Shown here one piece after another: positions 19,276 through 30,526 of a stretch of 64,000 nucleotides of DNA. Within the stretch, counting starts at the first letter, position 1; each line of letters begins with the position of its first letter. The DNA is from Desulfonatronum thiodismutans. Its GTDB lineage: Bacteria > Desulfobacterota > Desulfovibrionia > Desulfovibrionales > Desulfonatronaceae. The notes beneath the pieces were generated by a model, which saw nothing but the letters and a program-made list of their open reading frames with translations, ran no database searches and was not told the DNA's origin. The translations under genes and the position numbers were made by a program. The stretch lies in NCBI RefSeq assembly GCF_000717475.1, contig NZ_JPIK01000018.1:194374-258373 (forward strand), written 5' to 3'.

Positions 19276-20388
19276 TTATTTTTTGAAAAAAAAGCGGCGC
19301 ATGGAAATGTTGAGCACGAGACCGATCAAACAGAAACTGGTCATGGTCGACGTGCCTCCGTAGCTGATCAGCGGAAGAGGGATGCCCACTACGGGCATCA
19401 AGCCCAGCACCATGCCCATGTTGATGAGTATTTGCCAGAAAAAGTAGAAGAAAATACCCACGGCCAGATAGCAGCCGAATCCGTCCTTGGCCTCGGCCGC
19501 GGTTCGGATGATGCTCAATAGGAACAGGGAAATCAGAATCAAGAGGACCAGACAGCCGATAAATCCCCATTCCTCCCCAAACACGGCCAATGCGAAGTCA
19601 GTATGCTTTTCCGGCAAAAATCGCAATTGACTCTGGGTTCCCTCCAAAAAGCCCCTGCCCCAGAGTTGCCCGGAGCCCACCGCGATCTGAGATTGAATAA
19701 TATGGTATCCGGCGCCCAGCGGATCATTGCCTGGGTCGAGAAAGCCGAGAATGCGCTGGCGCTGGTAGTCGTGCAGCACGTGCCAACCCAGGGGAAGGGC
19801 CGCGGGAACGAGTAGGGCCGCCACTTTGAGCACCGAGCCGCGGATACCGCGAAACAGGGCCATGCCGCCCAGGATCAGCAGCAGGGTGACGGCCGAGCCG
19901 AGGTCCGGCTGTTTGAGCACGAGAAGCGCCGGAACAAGACCGATGCCGCCGAGAATCAGAAGTTGGTTCCAGCCAAGCTTGCCCTGGTCACGGGAAAGCA
20001 GCTTGGCGGCGAGGATCAGTAGGGAAATTTTAGCGAACTCACTGGATTGGAAGTTGAACAGGCCCAGATCCAGCCAGCGTCGGGCCCCCATAATGGTTTT
20101 GCCCCAGAGCAGGGTCGCGACCAGGGCGAGCACGGTGGCCACGAACAACGGCCAGGCCAGCATCCGCAAGTGTCGATAATCAAAGACTAGAAAGGCGATC
20201 ATTCCGCCCAGGCCAATCATGCCCCAGTAGAGTTGCTTCCGATAAAAGGAGCTCAAAGAGAGCCCCTCCTCCATCCGGAACCCACTGGCGGAGTAGAGGT
20301 TGACGACTCCCAAGGCGAACAGGGCCATGGCGAAGCCGGCCAAGGCCCAGTCGAAGTGGGTGATTAAACGGCGATCAAGCAGGGTCAA
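19276..20388 (-). CDS. rodA: Rod-shape-determining protein RodA
   Basis: SEDS-family peptidoglycan glycosyltransferase that works with PBP2 in side-wall elongation. 370 aa with about ten hydrophobic helices. Family landmarks include 'GARRWLDLGLFNFQSSEFAKI', 'VLKQPDLGSA', 'DYQRQRILGFLDPGNDPLGAGYHIIQSQIAVGSG' and 'PLISYGGTSTMT'. Its start overlaps the end of the PBP2 gene by 14 bp, supporting co-translation. Confidence 0.98.
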   Translation of the reverse strand: MTLLDRRLITHFDWALAGFAMALFALGVVNLYSASGFRMEEGLSLSSFYRKQLYWGMIGLGGMIAFLVFDYRHLRMLAWPLFVATVLALVATLLWGKTIMGARRWLDLGLFNFQSSEFAKISLLILAAKLLSRDQGKLGWNQLLILGGIGLVPALLVLKQPDLGSAVTLLLILGGMALFRGIRGSVLKVAALLVPAALPLGWHVLHDYQRQRILGFLDPGNDPLGAGYHIIQSQIAVGSGQLWGRGFLEGTQSQLRFLPEKHTDFALAVFGEEWGFIGCLVLLILISLFLLSIIRTAAEAKDGFGCYLAVGIFFYFFWQILINMGMVLGLMPVVGIPLPLISYGGTSTMTSFCLIGLVLNISMRRFFFKK

Positions 20389-22201
20389 GGGCTTCGTCCG
20401 TTTCTGGGGGGGCTGGAGGGTCAGGGAACAGGTAGTCGTAAATGGATTTGATGATCGGTCCGGCTGTGGAGCCGCCGCCTCCGCCGTGTTCGACCATGGC
20501 TACGATGACGTAACTGCGTCCGTCTCTTTGGCCGAAGGAATTCATCCAGGCGTGGTCACGGAAGTGGTACGGAATGTCCGTGAGCTTGGCCCGCTCGAAC
20601 TCGCTCATCAGTCGAACCACCTGGGCTGTGCCGGTCTTGGCTCCAAGGCGCACGCCGGGCTTGGCGATCCGTCGCGCCGTGCCCCTTGAGCCTTCGACGG
20701 TGTTGACCATGGTTTGCACCAGAAATTCCCGGTGCCCGGCTTGCAAGGGCAGTTCTCCCAGGATATCCGGAGGCGCGTCGGCCAGGAGCTGAGGCTTGAG
20801 CAGTTTGCCGCCGTTGATCAGGGCCGCGGTGTATCTGGCCACCTGCAGCGGCGTGGTCAGCATGTAGCCTTGCCCGATGGACATGTTCAGATTTTCTCCG
20901 CCGTGCCAAGGCTCGTTAAAGCGGCGACGTTTCCAATCGCGGCTGGGAACCAGGCCCATGGATTCGTGGGGCAGGTCGATGCCGGTGCGCACGCCGAACC
21001 CGCTTTCCACGGCATGGGGGTGCATCCGGTCCACGCCCAGTTTGTCTCCGAGGGTGTAAAAGTAGACGTCACAGGACTGGACCAATCCCTGGTTCATGTC
21101 CATCCAGCCGTGTCCGCGTCGTTCCCAGCAGCGGAACAGGCGATTGCCCAGCCGGAGTCCGCCGGAGCAGAAGACCCGGTCAGTGGTTGCGGCGATGCGG
21201 TGCGTCAGTGCGGCTCCGGCAATGACCAGCTTGAAGACCGAGCCCGGGGGGTACGCGCTCTGGATGGCCCGGTTCTGCAACGGATGGGCGGGATTGTCCC
21301 GGAGCAGGGCCCAGTCCGCGTGGCTTAACCCGGAGACGAACATATTGTTGTCAAAGGCCGGTTTGCTGACCAGGGCCAAGACCTGCCCGGTATCGGCTTC
21401 CATAACGATCACCGAGCCGACATGCTCGCCCAGGGCTTGGTCGACGAACTCTTGCAGTTCCAGGTCGATGCTCAGCCGAACATCGCCTCCGGCTTCAGGA
21501 GGGACCAGCATCGTGGTCCCCAACTGACGTCCGGCGGCGTCCACGTCAACTTGGCGCGCCCCCTTGCGCCCGCGCATTGACGATTCCATGGTGAACTCGA
21601 TCCCTTTTTTGCCTACGCTGTCGCCCAGGGTCAGGTTCGGATCGGCGTTCATTTCCTGCTCGTTGGCCTCGGCTACGTATCCGATAACGTGGGCCAGCAA
21701 TGGGCCCTGGGGATAAAATCGTCTCGGCTTGGTGAGGATTTTCAGTTCCGGCCAGGTCATGGTGTTGGCTTCGATGGTGGCCAGTTGCGCAAAGGTCAGT
21801 GAATGGACGAGGATTTGCGGCTCAAACCGCCGGATTCTCGGGCGTCCCTTTTCGAAGGTTTCCTGGAGAAGGTCGTGGTTCATATCCAGCCAGTCGCTGA
21901 TCCGTCGGAGGGCGGCGGGGATGTCCCGTGAGTCCTCGCGAACAATGGCCAGGGCGTAGGCCGGTTCGTTCACGGCCAACAACACGCCGTTGCGATCCCT
22001 GATCAGGCCTCGGGGAGCGTAAACCTGCTGCTGGCGGATGCGGTTGTTTTCGGCTCGATCAGCAAACTCCTGGCCTCGATGCAGTTGTAAATACCAGAAA
22101 CGCAGGGTGAAGACGACGAATATTCCCAGCACCAACAGTTGGAGCAGCAGCAGGCCGTTTTTCGGAGACTGCTGTTGTTCGGCGTCACGATTGAGATGCA
22201 T
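20375..22201 (-). CDS. mrdA: Penicillin-binding protein 2
   Basis: 608-aa class B transpeptidase for lateral wall growth. It has one N-terminal membrane anchor ('LLLLQLLVLGIFVVFTLRFWYLQL', residues about 17-40), a PBP dimer domain with 'APRGLIRDRNG', and a transpeptidase domain with the catalytic serine motif 'SVFK' in 'YPPGSVFKLV', the second motif 'SCD' and the KTG motif 'GAKTGTAQV'. It sits between mreD and rodA with overlaps on both sides (17 bp with mreD, 14 bp with rodA). Confidence 0.98.
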   Translation of the reverse strand: MHLNRDAEQQQSPKNGLLLLQLLVLGIFVVFTLRFWYLQLHRGQEFADRAENNRIRQQQVYAPRGLIRDRNGVLLAVNEPAYALAIVREDSRDIPAALRRISDWLDMNHDLLQETFEKGRPRIRRFEPQILVHSLTFAQLATIEANTMTWPELKILTKPRRFYPQGPLLAHVIGYVAEANEQEMNADPNLTLGDSVGKKGIEFTMESSMRGRKGARQVDVDAAGRQLGTTMLVPPEAGGDVRLSIDLELQEFVDQALGEHVGSVIVMEADTGQVLALVSKPAFDNNMFVSGLSHADWALLRDNPAHPLQNRAIQSAYPPGSVFKLVIAGAALTHRIAATTDRVFCSGGLRLGNRLFRCWERRGHGWMDMNQGLVQSCDVYFYTLGDKLGVDRMHPHAVESGFGVRTGIDLPHESMGLVPSRDWKRRRFNEPWHGGENLNMSIGQGYMLTTPLQVARYTAALINGGKLLKPQLLADAPPDILGELPLQAGHREFLVQTMVNTVEGSRGTARRIAKPGVRLGAKTGTAQVVRLMSEFERAKLTDIPYHFRDHAWMNSFGQRDGRSYVIVAMVEHGGGGGSTAGPIIKSIYDYLFPDPPAPPETDEALDPA

Positions 22202-22670
22202 GGCGGGAGATGAAGCGGTAAACAGCGTCCAGGAGCCACCAGCCCAGTATAATCGTCGCGAACATGGTCAAGCTTTCCAAGAGCAGACGCTGGCCTTGGA
22301 TGTCCATGGACTGGAGCCCGGCCATGGTATGCAGGATGATCATCTGCGCGAGGGAGAAGGCGGCGGCCAGCAGCAGGATGAAGACCGGACTGCGGGCTTC
22401 GAACAGACCGCGCCCGACCAGGAACATTCCGATGAGCCCCCCGTAGCGCAGGAGCCCCGCACCGAACACCAGGGCTCCGGTGCCTTCCTGGATCAGCAGC
22501 GCCGGGAGGATCAGCGCGAGGACATGGCTGAATCGTTCCCGCTGCAGGCAGAGAACGACGCCCGGAGCGAAGAAGTCCGTCCCGGGAAAAAACAGTTGGA
22601 GCCAAACCGCCAAAACGAAGAAGACGACCCAAAAAACGCGTGCCGGGGTCACGCCGATGATGGAAAGCAC
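22185..22670 (-). CDS. mreD: Rod-shape-determining protein MreD
   Basis: 161-aa integral membrane protein of the elongasome. Five or so hydrophobic segments ('VFWVVFFVLAVWLQLFF', 'GLLRYGGLIGMFLVGRGLF', 'PVFILLLAAAFSLAQMIIL', 'ATIILGWWLLDAVYRFIS'). Sequence is poorly conserved in this family, so the call rests on topology, size and position between mreC and PBP2. Confidence 0.9.
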   Translation of the reverse strand: MLSIIGVTPARVFWVVFFVLAVWLQLFFPGTDFFAPGVVLCLQRERFSHVLALILPALLIQEGTGALVFGAGLLRYGGLIGMFLVGRGLFEARSPVFILLLAAAFSLAQMIILHTMAGLQSMDIQGQRLLLESLTMFATIILGWWLLDAVYRFISRHASQS

Positions 22671-22672
22671 GT

Positions 22673-24614
<1,942 letters not shown>

Positions 24615-24623
24615 CTAGCAAAG

Positions 24624-25613
24624 ATGGTGGGTGCAAGCAAGGCGGCAAGTCGCCTTCGCGTCCTCCCCGCGATATCTTCTCAAAACGATGCCGCCGTGCT
24701 CTCCTTCCGCTACAACTCCCTTTCCGTTTATTTACGGTCAAAATATGGCGTCCGGGTGCGGAAAATTCCCCTGGATGCCGGTTCAACCTGCCCAAACCGG
24801 GACGGTCTGCTTTCCCGAAGCGGCTGCATGTTCTGCAATCCGTCCGGTTCGGGCTCCGGGCTGTTTGATCGCGGGCTGTCCCTAACCGAACAATGGGTTA
24901 CCTTGACTCGGCGCTTGGGGCAAAAATACAAGACAGACGCCTTTTGGGCCTATCTGCAATCCTTTTCCAATACTTATGGTCCGTTGAGCCGAGTCCGTCG
25001 GTTGATGGGCGAGTTGGCCGACCTGCCAGGAGTTCGTCTGGTCGGTCTGGGAACCCGTCCGGATTGTTTGGATGAAGAAAAACTGCGGTGCATCGCGGAC
25101 TGTGGCTTTGCGGAAGTCTGGCTGGACATCGGGCTGCAATCCGCCAATGATCGAACCTTACGGCACATCAATCGCGGTCATGACTTCGCCTGCTTTGCCC
25201 GGTGCGTGGACCGGGCTCATGCCTGGGGGCTGTCGGTCTGCGCTCACGTCATGCATGGACTGCCCGGGGAAAGCGACGTCGATTTTTTAGAAACCATTCG
25301 CCAGGTGAATCGATTGCCCGTCGCGGGAATCAAATTTCACAATCTTTTCGTGGCCGCGGGCAGCTCTCTGGAACCGGTCTGGCGAAGCGGCGGCTACGTC
25401 CCGCCGACAAAAGATGCCTATGTTCAGTCCGTGATCACGGGGCTGCAACTGCTCCGGCCGGACATCATCGTGCACCGCCTGAACGCGGACCCCCAGCCCC
25501 ACGAACTGCTGGCGCCTCTGTGGGCCGGGGACAAGCGAGACGTCCTGGATACGCTGGGGCGACGCATGGAAGCCGAGGATGCGCGGCAGGGTCAGGGCTT
25601 CCTGTGTTCATGA
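24624..25613 (+). CDS. TIGR01212-type radical SAM protein (YhcC-like)
   Basis: 329-aa radical SAM enzyme of the YhcC/TIGR01212 family. 'RYNSLSVYLRSKYGVRVRKIPLDAG' matches the family start, and the cluster motif is 'TCPNRDG...GCMFC', with wider than usual cysteine spacing. Next come 'TYGPLSRVRRLMGELADLPGV', 'GTRPDCLDEEKL', 'EVWLDIGLQSANDRTLRHINRGHD' and 'CAHVMHGLPGES'. The reaction is not known to me. The ATG at 24624 gives about 24 residues before the conserved region and has no good ribosome-binding site; a GTG at 24696 is a possible alternative. The frame is open far upstream across mreB, which is antisense and not part of this gene. Confidence 0.9.
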   Translation: MVGASKAASRLRVLPAISSQNDAAVLSFRYNSLSVYLRSKYGVRVRKIPLDAGSTCPNRDGLLSRSGCMFCNPSGSGSGLFDRGLSLTEQWVTLTRRLGQKYKTDAFWAYLQSFSNTYGPLSRVRRLMGELADLPGVRLVGLGTRPDCLDEEKLRCIADCGFAEVWLDIGLQSANDRTLRHINRGHDFACFARCVDRAHAWGLSVCAHVMHGLPGESDVDFLETIRQVNRLPVAGIKFHNLFVAAGSSLEPVWRSGGYVPPTKDAYVQSVITGLQLLRPDIIVHRLNADPQPHELLAPLWAGDKRDVLDTLGRRMEAEDARQGQGFLCS

Positions 25614-25647
25614 CGGACGAGTCTTTCTTCGGCAAGGAGATGCCATC

Positions 25648-26151
25648 ATGCGAAATCGCGACCTCATCAGGGTCGATCCTCTTTTTCTCAGTTTGACGTG
25701 GCGGGAGGACCGCCTGGAGTCCATATCCCTGGAATGGTCGGAAAGCTCGGCAGCCGGGCGGAAATCCGCCTTGATCACTCCCTGGGCCGAGCCGTTCCGG
25801 GACAGTCTGGCGCGCTACTTGTCCAAGAAGGATCCGGCTTGGCCGGAGATTCCGTTGGCCGGAGACGGTTTGAGCGATTTCGCCTGGAAGGTCTTGCGAC
25901 GTTTGCGTACTTTGCCGACCGGGGCCTGGCTCAGCTACGGCGAGCTGGCGACGGATTGCGGACATCCCATGGCCGCCAGGGCCGTGGGGCGGGTCATGGC
26001 CCGAAACCCGTGGCCCTTGCTGTTTCCCTGCCACAGGGTGCTGGGGCGCTCCGGTCAATTGACGGGCTTTGGCCCCGGTTTGGAAATGAAACAATACCTG
26101 CTGGCCCACGAAGGCATACCCCATGCTCCGGTGAACCGGGGTGCCTTGTAG
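25648..26151 (+). CDS. O6-alkylguanine-DNA alkyltransferase family protein (MGMT fold)
   Basis: 167-aa protein with the methylated-DNA-protein cysteine methyltransferase C-terminal domain. Helix-turn-helix region 'GAWLSYGELATDCGHPMAARAVGRVMARNPWPLLFPCHRVLG', with acceptor cysteine near residue 128 in PCHRV, and 'GFGPGLEMKQYLLAHEG'. The N-terminal ~70 residues are a short, divergent ribonuclease-like domain. The PCHRV motif favours a true suicide repair enzyme (Ogt-like) over the cysteine-free Atl proteins. The start ATG 25648 has AAGGAG 7-9 nt upstream. Confidence 0.88.
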   Translation: MRNRDLIRVDPLFLSLTWREDRLESISLEWSESSAAGRKSALITPWAEPFRDSLARYLSKKDPAWPEIPLAGDGLSDFAWKVLRRLRTLPTGAWLSYGELATDCGHPMAARAVGRVMARNPWPLLFPCHRVLGRSGQLTGFGPGLEMKQYLLAHEGIPHAPVNRGAL

Positions 26152-26179
26152 TCAGAAACCAACAGATACTGGAGGATGC

Positions 26180-27112
26180 ATGCGCTTTTTTATTCTGGGT
26201 GGGACCGGTTTCGTCGGCAAGCATTTGATCAAATGGTTATTGCAACAAAGCCATGACGTGGAAGTTCTGGGGCGAAGCGCGAAAAGCTTGGATCGAATTC
26301 CTTCCGGATGCCGGACCGTCATCGGCGATCCCATGCGCCCTGGAGAGTGGCAGGAAAGGGCGGGCCAGGGAGACGTGGTAATCAACCTGGTTGGCCGGTC
26401 GATCATGACCCGCTGGAGCGACGTGACCAAAAAGGAGATTCTGGAATCCAGGGTTCAGTCCACGCGCATGGCCGTGCAGACCCTGGCCGGAGATCAGGGC
26501 AAGGGCAAGGTTCTGATCAACGCCAACGCCGTGGGTTACTACCCGCTGGATTCCAAAGCCGAGTTTGCCGAGGACGGGCCGCGAGGCACGGGGTTTCTGG
26601 CCGACGTGGCTCAGGCGTGGCAATATGAAGCGGAAAAGGCTCGAGGGTTCGGTGCCCGGGTGGTCATTGCCCGGTTCGGGACCGTGCTGGGACCGGACGG
26701 CGGTGCCATGGCCCAGCTGCTTCCGATTTTTCGCAAGGGCCTGGGCGGGCGCCTGGGCAGCGGAGAGCAGTGGTTTCCGTGGATTCACGTGCTTGATCTG
26801 TGCCGGGCTTTGGAGTTCATGGCTCTGCACGCGGAGATGGACGGCCCTGTGAACTGCTGCGCGCCCCAGGCGGCCACGAATACGTATTTCACCCGGGCCT
26901 TGGGAGGTTTGCTGCGTCGGCCGACAATTTTTCCGGTCCCGGGGTTTGCCATCAAATTGGTCATGGGAGAGGTCGCCCAGGTCGTGCTGCAAGGGGCGAA
27001 AATCGTGCCGAAGGCCCTGACTGACGCCGGATTTACTTTTCGATTTGGGATGCTGGAAGGAGCTTTGAAGGACATTCTCGCCCAGAAGCAAACTCAGGCA
27101 GAGGCCAAATGA
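26180..27112 (+). CDS. TIGR01777 NAD-dependent epimerase (YfcH-like)
   Basis: 310-aa short-chain dehydrogenase/reductase-fold protein. The Rossmann dinucleotide motif is at the N-terminus ('FILGGTGFVGKHLIKWL'). Family landmarks: 'DVVINLVGRSIMTRWSDVTKKEILESRVQSTR', 'NANAVGYYPL', 'FGTVLGPDGGAMAQLLPIFRKGLGGRLGSGEQWFPWIHVLDL' and a C-terminal DUF1731-like region. Substrate unknown. GGAGG lies 4 bp before the ATG. Its stop overlaps the thioesterase start by 4 bp. Confidence 0.9.
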   Translation: MRFFILGGTGFVGKHLIKWLLQQSHDVEVLGRSAKSLDRIPSGCRTVIGDPMRPGEWQERAGQGDVVINLVGRSIMTRWSDVTKKEILESRVQSTRMAVQTLAGDQGKGKVLINANAVGYYPLDSKAEFAEDGPRGTGFLADVAQAWQYEAEKARGFGARVVIARFGTVLGPDGGAMAQLLPIFRKGLGGRLGSGEQWFPWIHVLDLCRALEFMALHAEMDGPVNCCAPQAATNTYFTRALGGLLRRPTIFPVPGFAIKLVMGEVAQVVLQGAKIVPKALTDAGFTFRFGMLEGALKDILAQKQTQAEAK

Positions 27113-27885
27113 GCCGGTCGGTTTGGACGGAATCCTTCAGGGTACGGACCAGCGAGGCGGATATGTTCGGCCTGGCCCGCCTGGACGCCCTGTTCGGTTG
27201 TTTTCAGGAGGCTGCCGGACATCATGCCCGGGATCTCGGCGTGGGCCGGGAACATTTGGACGCGCAAGGATGTTTCTGGGTGCTTTCTCGCTGCTGGATG
27301 CGCGTCCGGCGTTATCCGGCCTGGGGCAAGGAATTTGTGGTCCGCACCTGGCCTCAGGGGGTGCGTCGGCTTTTTGCGCTGCGCCATTTTCGCCTGCTGG
27401 ACCCTGACGGCGAGGAATTCGGTTCCGGTATCTCGGCCTGGGTGATCCTGGATGCGGCGAAGCATCGACCTGTCCGTCCCGGCCCGTTTCTGGAGCACAT
27501 GGTCTTGCCCGATGAGCCGGACGTGGAGGGCGACATTCTCGAAAAGCAAGATGTCGCCCAAAATATGCGGGAACTGCGTCCCGTTACCGTGCCGTACAGC
27601 GACCTGGACGTGAACCGACACGTCAACAACGCGGCCTACGTGCGCTGGATACTGGACAGCTTTGACCAAGAGCACCATGAACGCCGCCAAGTCCGCTCCA
27701 TCCGCATCGACTATCTGGCCGAGACCCTGCTTGGCGAAACCATTTCGATACAAAGCCAAAGTGACTTTGAAAACAATGCCCAAGCTGTCGTCGGTCAGCG
27801 CGAGACGAGGGACGCATCCCTGGTCTCGCCAGCGTTAACGACTGTTTTTCAAGCTAAAGTCGTCTGGAGTGAGCGAGCTCCCTGA
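27109..27885 (+). CDS. Acyl-ACP thioesterase (FatA type)
   Basis: 258-aa double-hotdog hydrolase that releases free fatty acids from acyl carrier protein. N-terminal hotdog: 'FRVRTSEADMFGLARLDALFGCFQEAAGHHARDLGVG'; then 'WVLSRCWMRVRRYPAWGKEFVVRTWPQG'; the C-terminal hotdog has the catalytic-type 'PYSDLDVNRHVNNAAYVRWILD'. Coupled to the TIGR01777 epimerase by a 4-bp overlap. Converges on the phosphoglycerol-transferase gene, with no hairpin in the 84-bp gap. Confidence 0.9.
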   Translation: MSRSVWTESFRVRTSEADMFGLARLDALFGCFQEAAGHHARDLGVGREHLDAQGCFWVLSRCWMRVRRYPAWGKEFVVRTWPQGVRRLFALRHFRLLDPDGEEFGSGISAWVILDAAKHRPVRPGPFLEHMVLPDEPDVEGDILEKQDVAQNMRELRPVTVPYSDLDVNRHVNNAAYVRWILDSFDQEHHERRQVRSIRIDYLAETLLGETISIQSQSDFENNAQAVVGQRETRDASLVSPALTTVFQAKVVWSERAP

Positions 27886-27969
27886 TTCAAGCAGTGATCT
27901 TAAAAAATCGAGACAACCAACTTCACCTAGTCAAACTATATGCCAATCCGTAACCCATGGCGTTGTAGG

Positions 27970-29817
27970 TCATTTCAAAAACGGGTCCAGCAACTTCATC
28001 GAGATATATATCTCATCGATTATGGGCGTTACTAAGGGCTTTTCATCGTCGACCTTACCCAAGTAAACACAAAATGAATCCTCTCCGAAGTCCAAGTCCA
28101 GGCCTCTGAAATTCTGACAGAAATCAACCCAGACAACGACATCGTCGTGTTTCATGCGCGAGAAGTAGGATGCCAGTTTCTCGGCGTAGTCAAAGAGTTG
28201 GTATTCGAAGAACACGTCAAGAATTTCGCCGCTTTTGCTCAAATGCAAAAGTGTCGGCAGCTGAAAAACCCTTTCATTTACATGCAGACTCCGCCGTGGA
28301 ACGTTTATTCGAATACCCTCTCGTACTACGGGGTACCTCCAAAACATGGCGATTTCAGATCGAAAGCCGGCCAGTGTCAGTCCTAGATCGGACTCTTGCA
28401 TGATCAAGGTGGGTTCGGCACCGATGAGAGCGCGGCCCAGACCAAACAAGGACACGTCGAAGCCGAGCAAAGAAAGAACGGTGGGGGCAATGTCCAGGGT
28501 CGTCCCCGGTTTGTCGATCATTATTCCGTTTTCGTGGTCTGAATCAATGACCATGAACATGTTTTTTTGGTTTCCCTGATCTAAAAGATGGGTGGCCGTA
28601 TTGCCCATGGCAAGATGATCCGAGGCAATGACGATCAGCGTATTTTCCCAATGGGAAGAACGCATCACGTCGCGGACGAATTTGGAAATCAGATAGTCCG
28701 AGCATTTTACGGCATTGAGTACGGGGTTGTCGCCAGTCTGGTAGCGCATACCGGCACATTTTCTTGAAGGATGGCCTCGGGGATGATGGGTGTCCAAAGT
28801 CAGAAGAACCATGGCGAACGGGTTGGGCGTTTGGGACAGTTGTTCAAAGCGTTGGCCAGCATACTCCAGTAACACGTCGTCATACAGTCCCCACTCGTTC
28901 AGGTAGGCCGGATCCTCCAATATGCCTTGCAGCTCGGTTTTCCCCTTTATTTCGGAGAATCCATGAGTAGCATAAAACTTGCCCTTTCCGGCAAAATCCA
29001 GGTCCGCCCCTCCCAGAAAGGTGAGAGCGTACCCTTGGGCTTGCAGCACGTCGCCTAGGCAGATTGCGCCGGGCAAAAAATGGTCAATCCCGGACATGGA
29101 ATTGCCGCCGGAGGATGTGACAAGCGGAATGCCGCACTGACTGGCGACCATGCCGGCAATGGTCCAATGGGTGCCGCTGACCTGTTCCACCCCAGTGAAA
29201 GACAGGGCTTCTTGCTCCAGCTCCCGGAGCCCCTGGATCAACCCGGGAAACAGGGACTCGTCGAAGTAGGTTCGCTCCAAACTTTCGGCGTAAATGAAGA
29301 CAAGGTTTTTGGGTCGGCCTGTCACGGGAGTAATGGGTGGCACATGGTAAAGGACAGTGAAGTGATCCTTGCCCGAGGCTTGCTTCAAAGGCTGGGTCGC
29401 CAACCTGGAGATGTCCTGAATTCCCGGATTGACCAGGAACGCCGCGCCCAGCACGAAGGGGGCGGTCCAGCTTCTGGAATGAACCGATCTGCCTGGAATC
29501 GGACGCAGTCGCCGGACCGAGACAAAGCCTACCGCGGCGGCGAGGGAAAGCATGGCCATACCCGCGTAGACGCTGCCGGAGTACTCCGCGAAGCCGGCTC
29601 CGGACAGACCGTACCGGAGGTGATAGGTCACGGACGCATCGATCCCCATCGTGGTAAAGGAATCGGCGATCAGAAAAACACCTGTCGCCAGGATCAGACA
29701 GAAGCCGCTGAGCCCGAATCCGTAGCGGACCGGACGCACCCGGAGGCTTCCGGAGAGCAGCCATGTACTGATGGCGTAGCAAACCAGGGAGAGAAGAATC
29801 TGTTGCGTCGAGGTCAT
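27970..29817 (-). CDS. OpgB-like phosphoglycerol transferase (LTA-synthase/sulfatase fold)
   Basis: 615-aa membrane protein with an alkaline-phosphatase-fold domain. Three to four N-terminal hydrophobic segments lie within residues about 1-150; the periplasmic catalytic domain starts near 170 with 'NLVFIYAESLERTYFDESLFPG', and the nucleophile Thr is in 'EQVSGTHWTIAGMVASQCGIPL'. 'LTLDTHHPRGHPSRKC' and 'IVIASDHLAMGN' supply metal ligands. This arrangement matches MdoB/OpgB, which transfers phosphoglycerol to periplasmic glucans, more than Gram-positive LtaS. It ends an operon led by a GH17-GT2 glucan synthase, which supports that role. Its start overlaps the small ORF upstream (ATGA). Confidence 0.85.
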   Translation of the reverse strand: MTSTQQILLSLVCYAISTWLLSGSLRVRPVRYGFGLSGFCLILATGVFLIADSFTTMGIDASVTYHLRYGLSGAGFAEYSGSVYAGMAMLSLAAAVGFVSVRRLRPIPGRSVHSRSWTAPFVLGAAFLVNPGIQDISRLATQPLKQASGKDHFTVLYHVPPITPVTGRPKNLVFIYAESLERTYFDESLFPGLIQGLRELEQEALSFTGVEQVSGTHWTIAGMVASQCGIPLVTSSGGNSMSGIDHFLPGAICLGDVLQAQGYALTFLGGADLDFAGKGKFYATHGFSEIKGKTELQGILEDPAYLNEWGLYDDVLLEYAGQRFEQLSQTPNPFAMVLLTLDTHHPRGHPSRKCAGMRYQTGDNPVLNAVKCSDYLISKFVRDVMRSSHWENTLIVIASDHLAMGNTATHLLDQGNQKNMFMVIDSDHENGIMIDKPGTTLDIAPTVLSLLGFDVSLFGLGRALIGAEPTLIMQESDLGLTLAGFRSEIAMFWRYPVVREGIRINVPRRSLHVNERVFQLPTLLHLSKSGEILDVFFEYQLFDYAEKLASYFSRMKHDDVVVWVDFCQNFRGLDLDFGEDSFCVYLGKVDDEKPLVTPIIDEIYISMKLLDPFLK

Positions 29818-29960
29818 GAGAGGGCGTGTCTTTCTGGGCAGGGTGGGCGTTCAAACGGGGAAGACTGGCCCAGGCAGAGTGCGCACGAGGTCCCGCGGAC
29901 CTGAAAATTCGCGCCGAGGATCAGCAGGGCGAGGCCGACGAGACCGGTGAGGATGTCCAG
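29814..29960 (-). CDS. Possible small membrane ORF (48 aa) before opgB-like gene
   Basis: No ATG, GTG or TTG starts this frame, but a CTG at 29960 has GGAG 9 nt upstream, and the frame runs to a TGA overlapping the OpgB-like start as ATGA. The peptide would have one hydrophobic segment ('LDILTGLVGLALLILGANF') followed by 'CALC' and a Pro/Arg-rich tail. The fill of an otherwise empty 150-bp gap and the coupled stop-start support it; the lack of a normal start codon argues against it. Function unknown. Confidence 0.35.
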   Translation of the reverse strand: MDILTGLVGLALLILGANFQVRGTSCALCLGQSSPFERPPCPERHALS

Positions 29961-29964
29961 GGGA

Positions 29965-30516
29965 TTACACTCCGTTTTTCAGGGATCGATTCATGGCTCT
30001 TTGGCGAAGCAACCGGCCCGCGCCCTGCAAGGCCGCTAGATAGCCGAAAACAGCCAGGGGAAAGGCCATGATCAGGCTGCCGAGAGCCGTGATCAGCAGC
30101 TCATCGCCCACATCCCAGGCATCCGGAGCAAAAGGAGGGGCAGCAAAGGCCGGAAGGGTCGAAAAGCAGGCGTCACCCAAGGCGTGGAAGCACCAATAGA
30201 GCGGGATAATGGTCAGAGGGTTGCAGACCCAGGACGCGGCCAGAGCGCTACAGACGTTTCCGCGCAACAGGATGCAGCCAACAACGATGAGCGCGGTCTG
30301 TACGCCGAAAGTCGGGGTCAGGCCGATAAACAGACCCACGGCCACGCCCCGGGCCAGAGCATCGGGATCAGTGCGCAACGCACCGCTGTGATGCAGGAGC
30401 CTGGCGGACCGGGGGTGCCGGGTCAGCCAATCCTGGAGCCGTTGGGAAACGTCCGGTTTCCGAATCCGTTTAAGTATCCGATGGGGAAAACTGGTTGTGA
30501 AAGCCGTCATTGGCAC
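29965..30516 (-). CDS. DUF2062 membrane protein
   Basis: 183-aa protein of the DUF2062 family, which occurs alone or next to glycosyltransferases; function unknown to me. It has an N-terminal basic, probably cytoplasmic segment, then 'DPDALARGVAVGLFIGLTPTFGVQTALIV', 'RGNVCSALAASWVCNPLTIIPLYWCFHALGD' (family signature) and a third helix near residue 140. It lies 10 bp after the GH17-GT2 gene in the same direction. Confidence 0.88.
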   Translation of the reverse strand: MPMTAFTTSFPHRILKRIRKPDVSQRLQDWLTRHPRSARLLHHSGALRTDPDALARGVAVGLFIGLTPTFGVQTALIVVGCILLRGNVCSALAASWVCNPLTIIPLYWCFHALGDACFSTLPAFAAPPFAPDAWDVGDELLITALGSLIMAFPLAVFGYLAALQGAGRLLRQRAMNRSLKNGV

Positions 30517-30526
30517 TTTTTATTGC

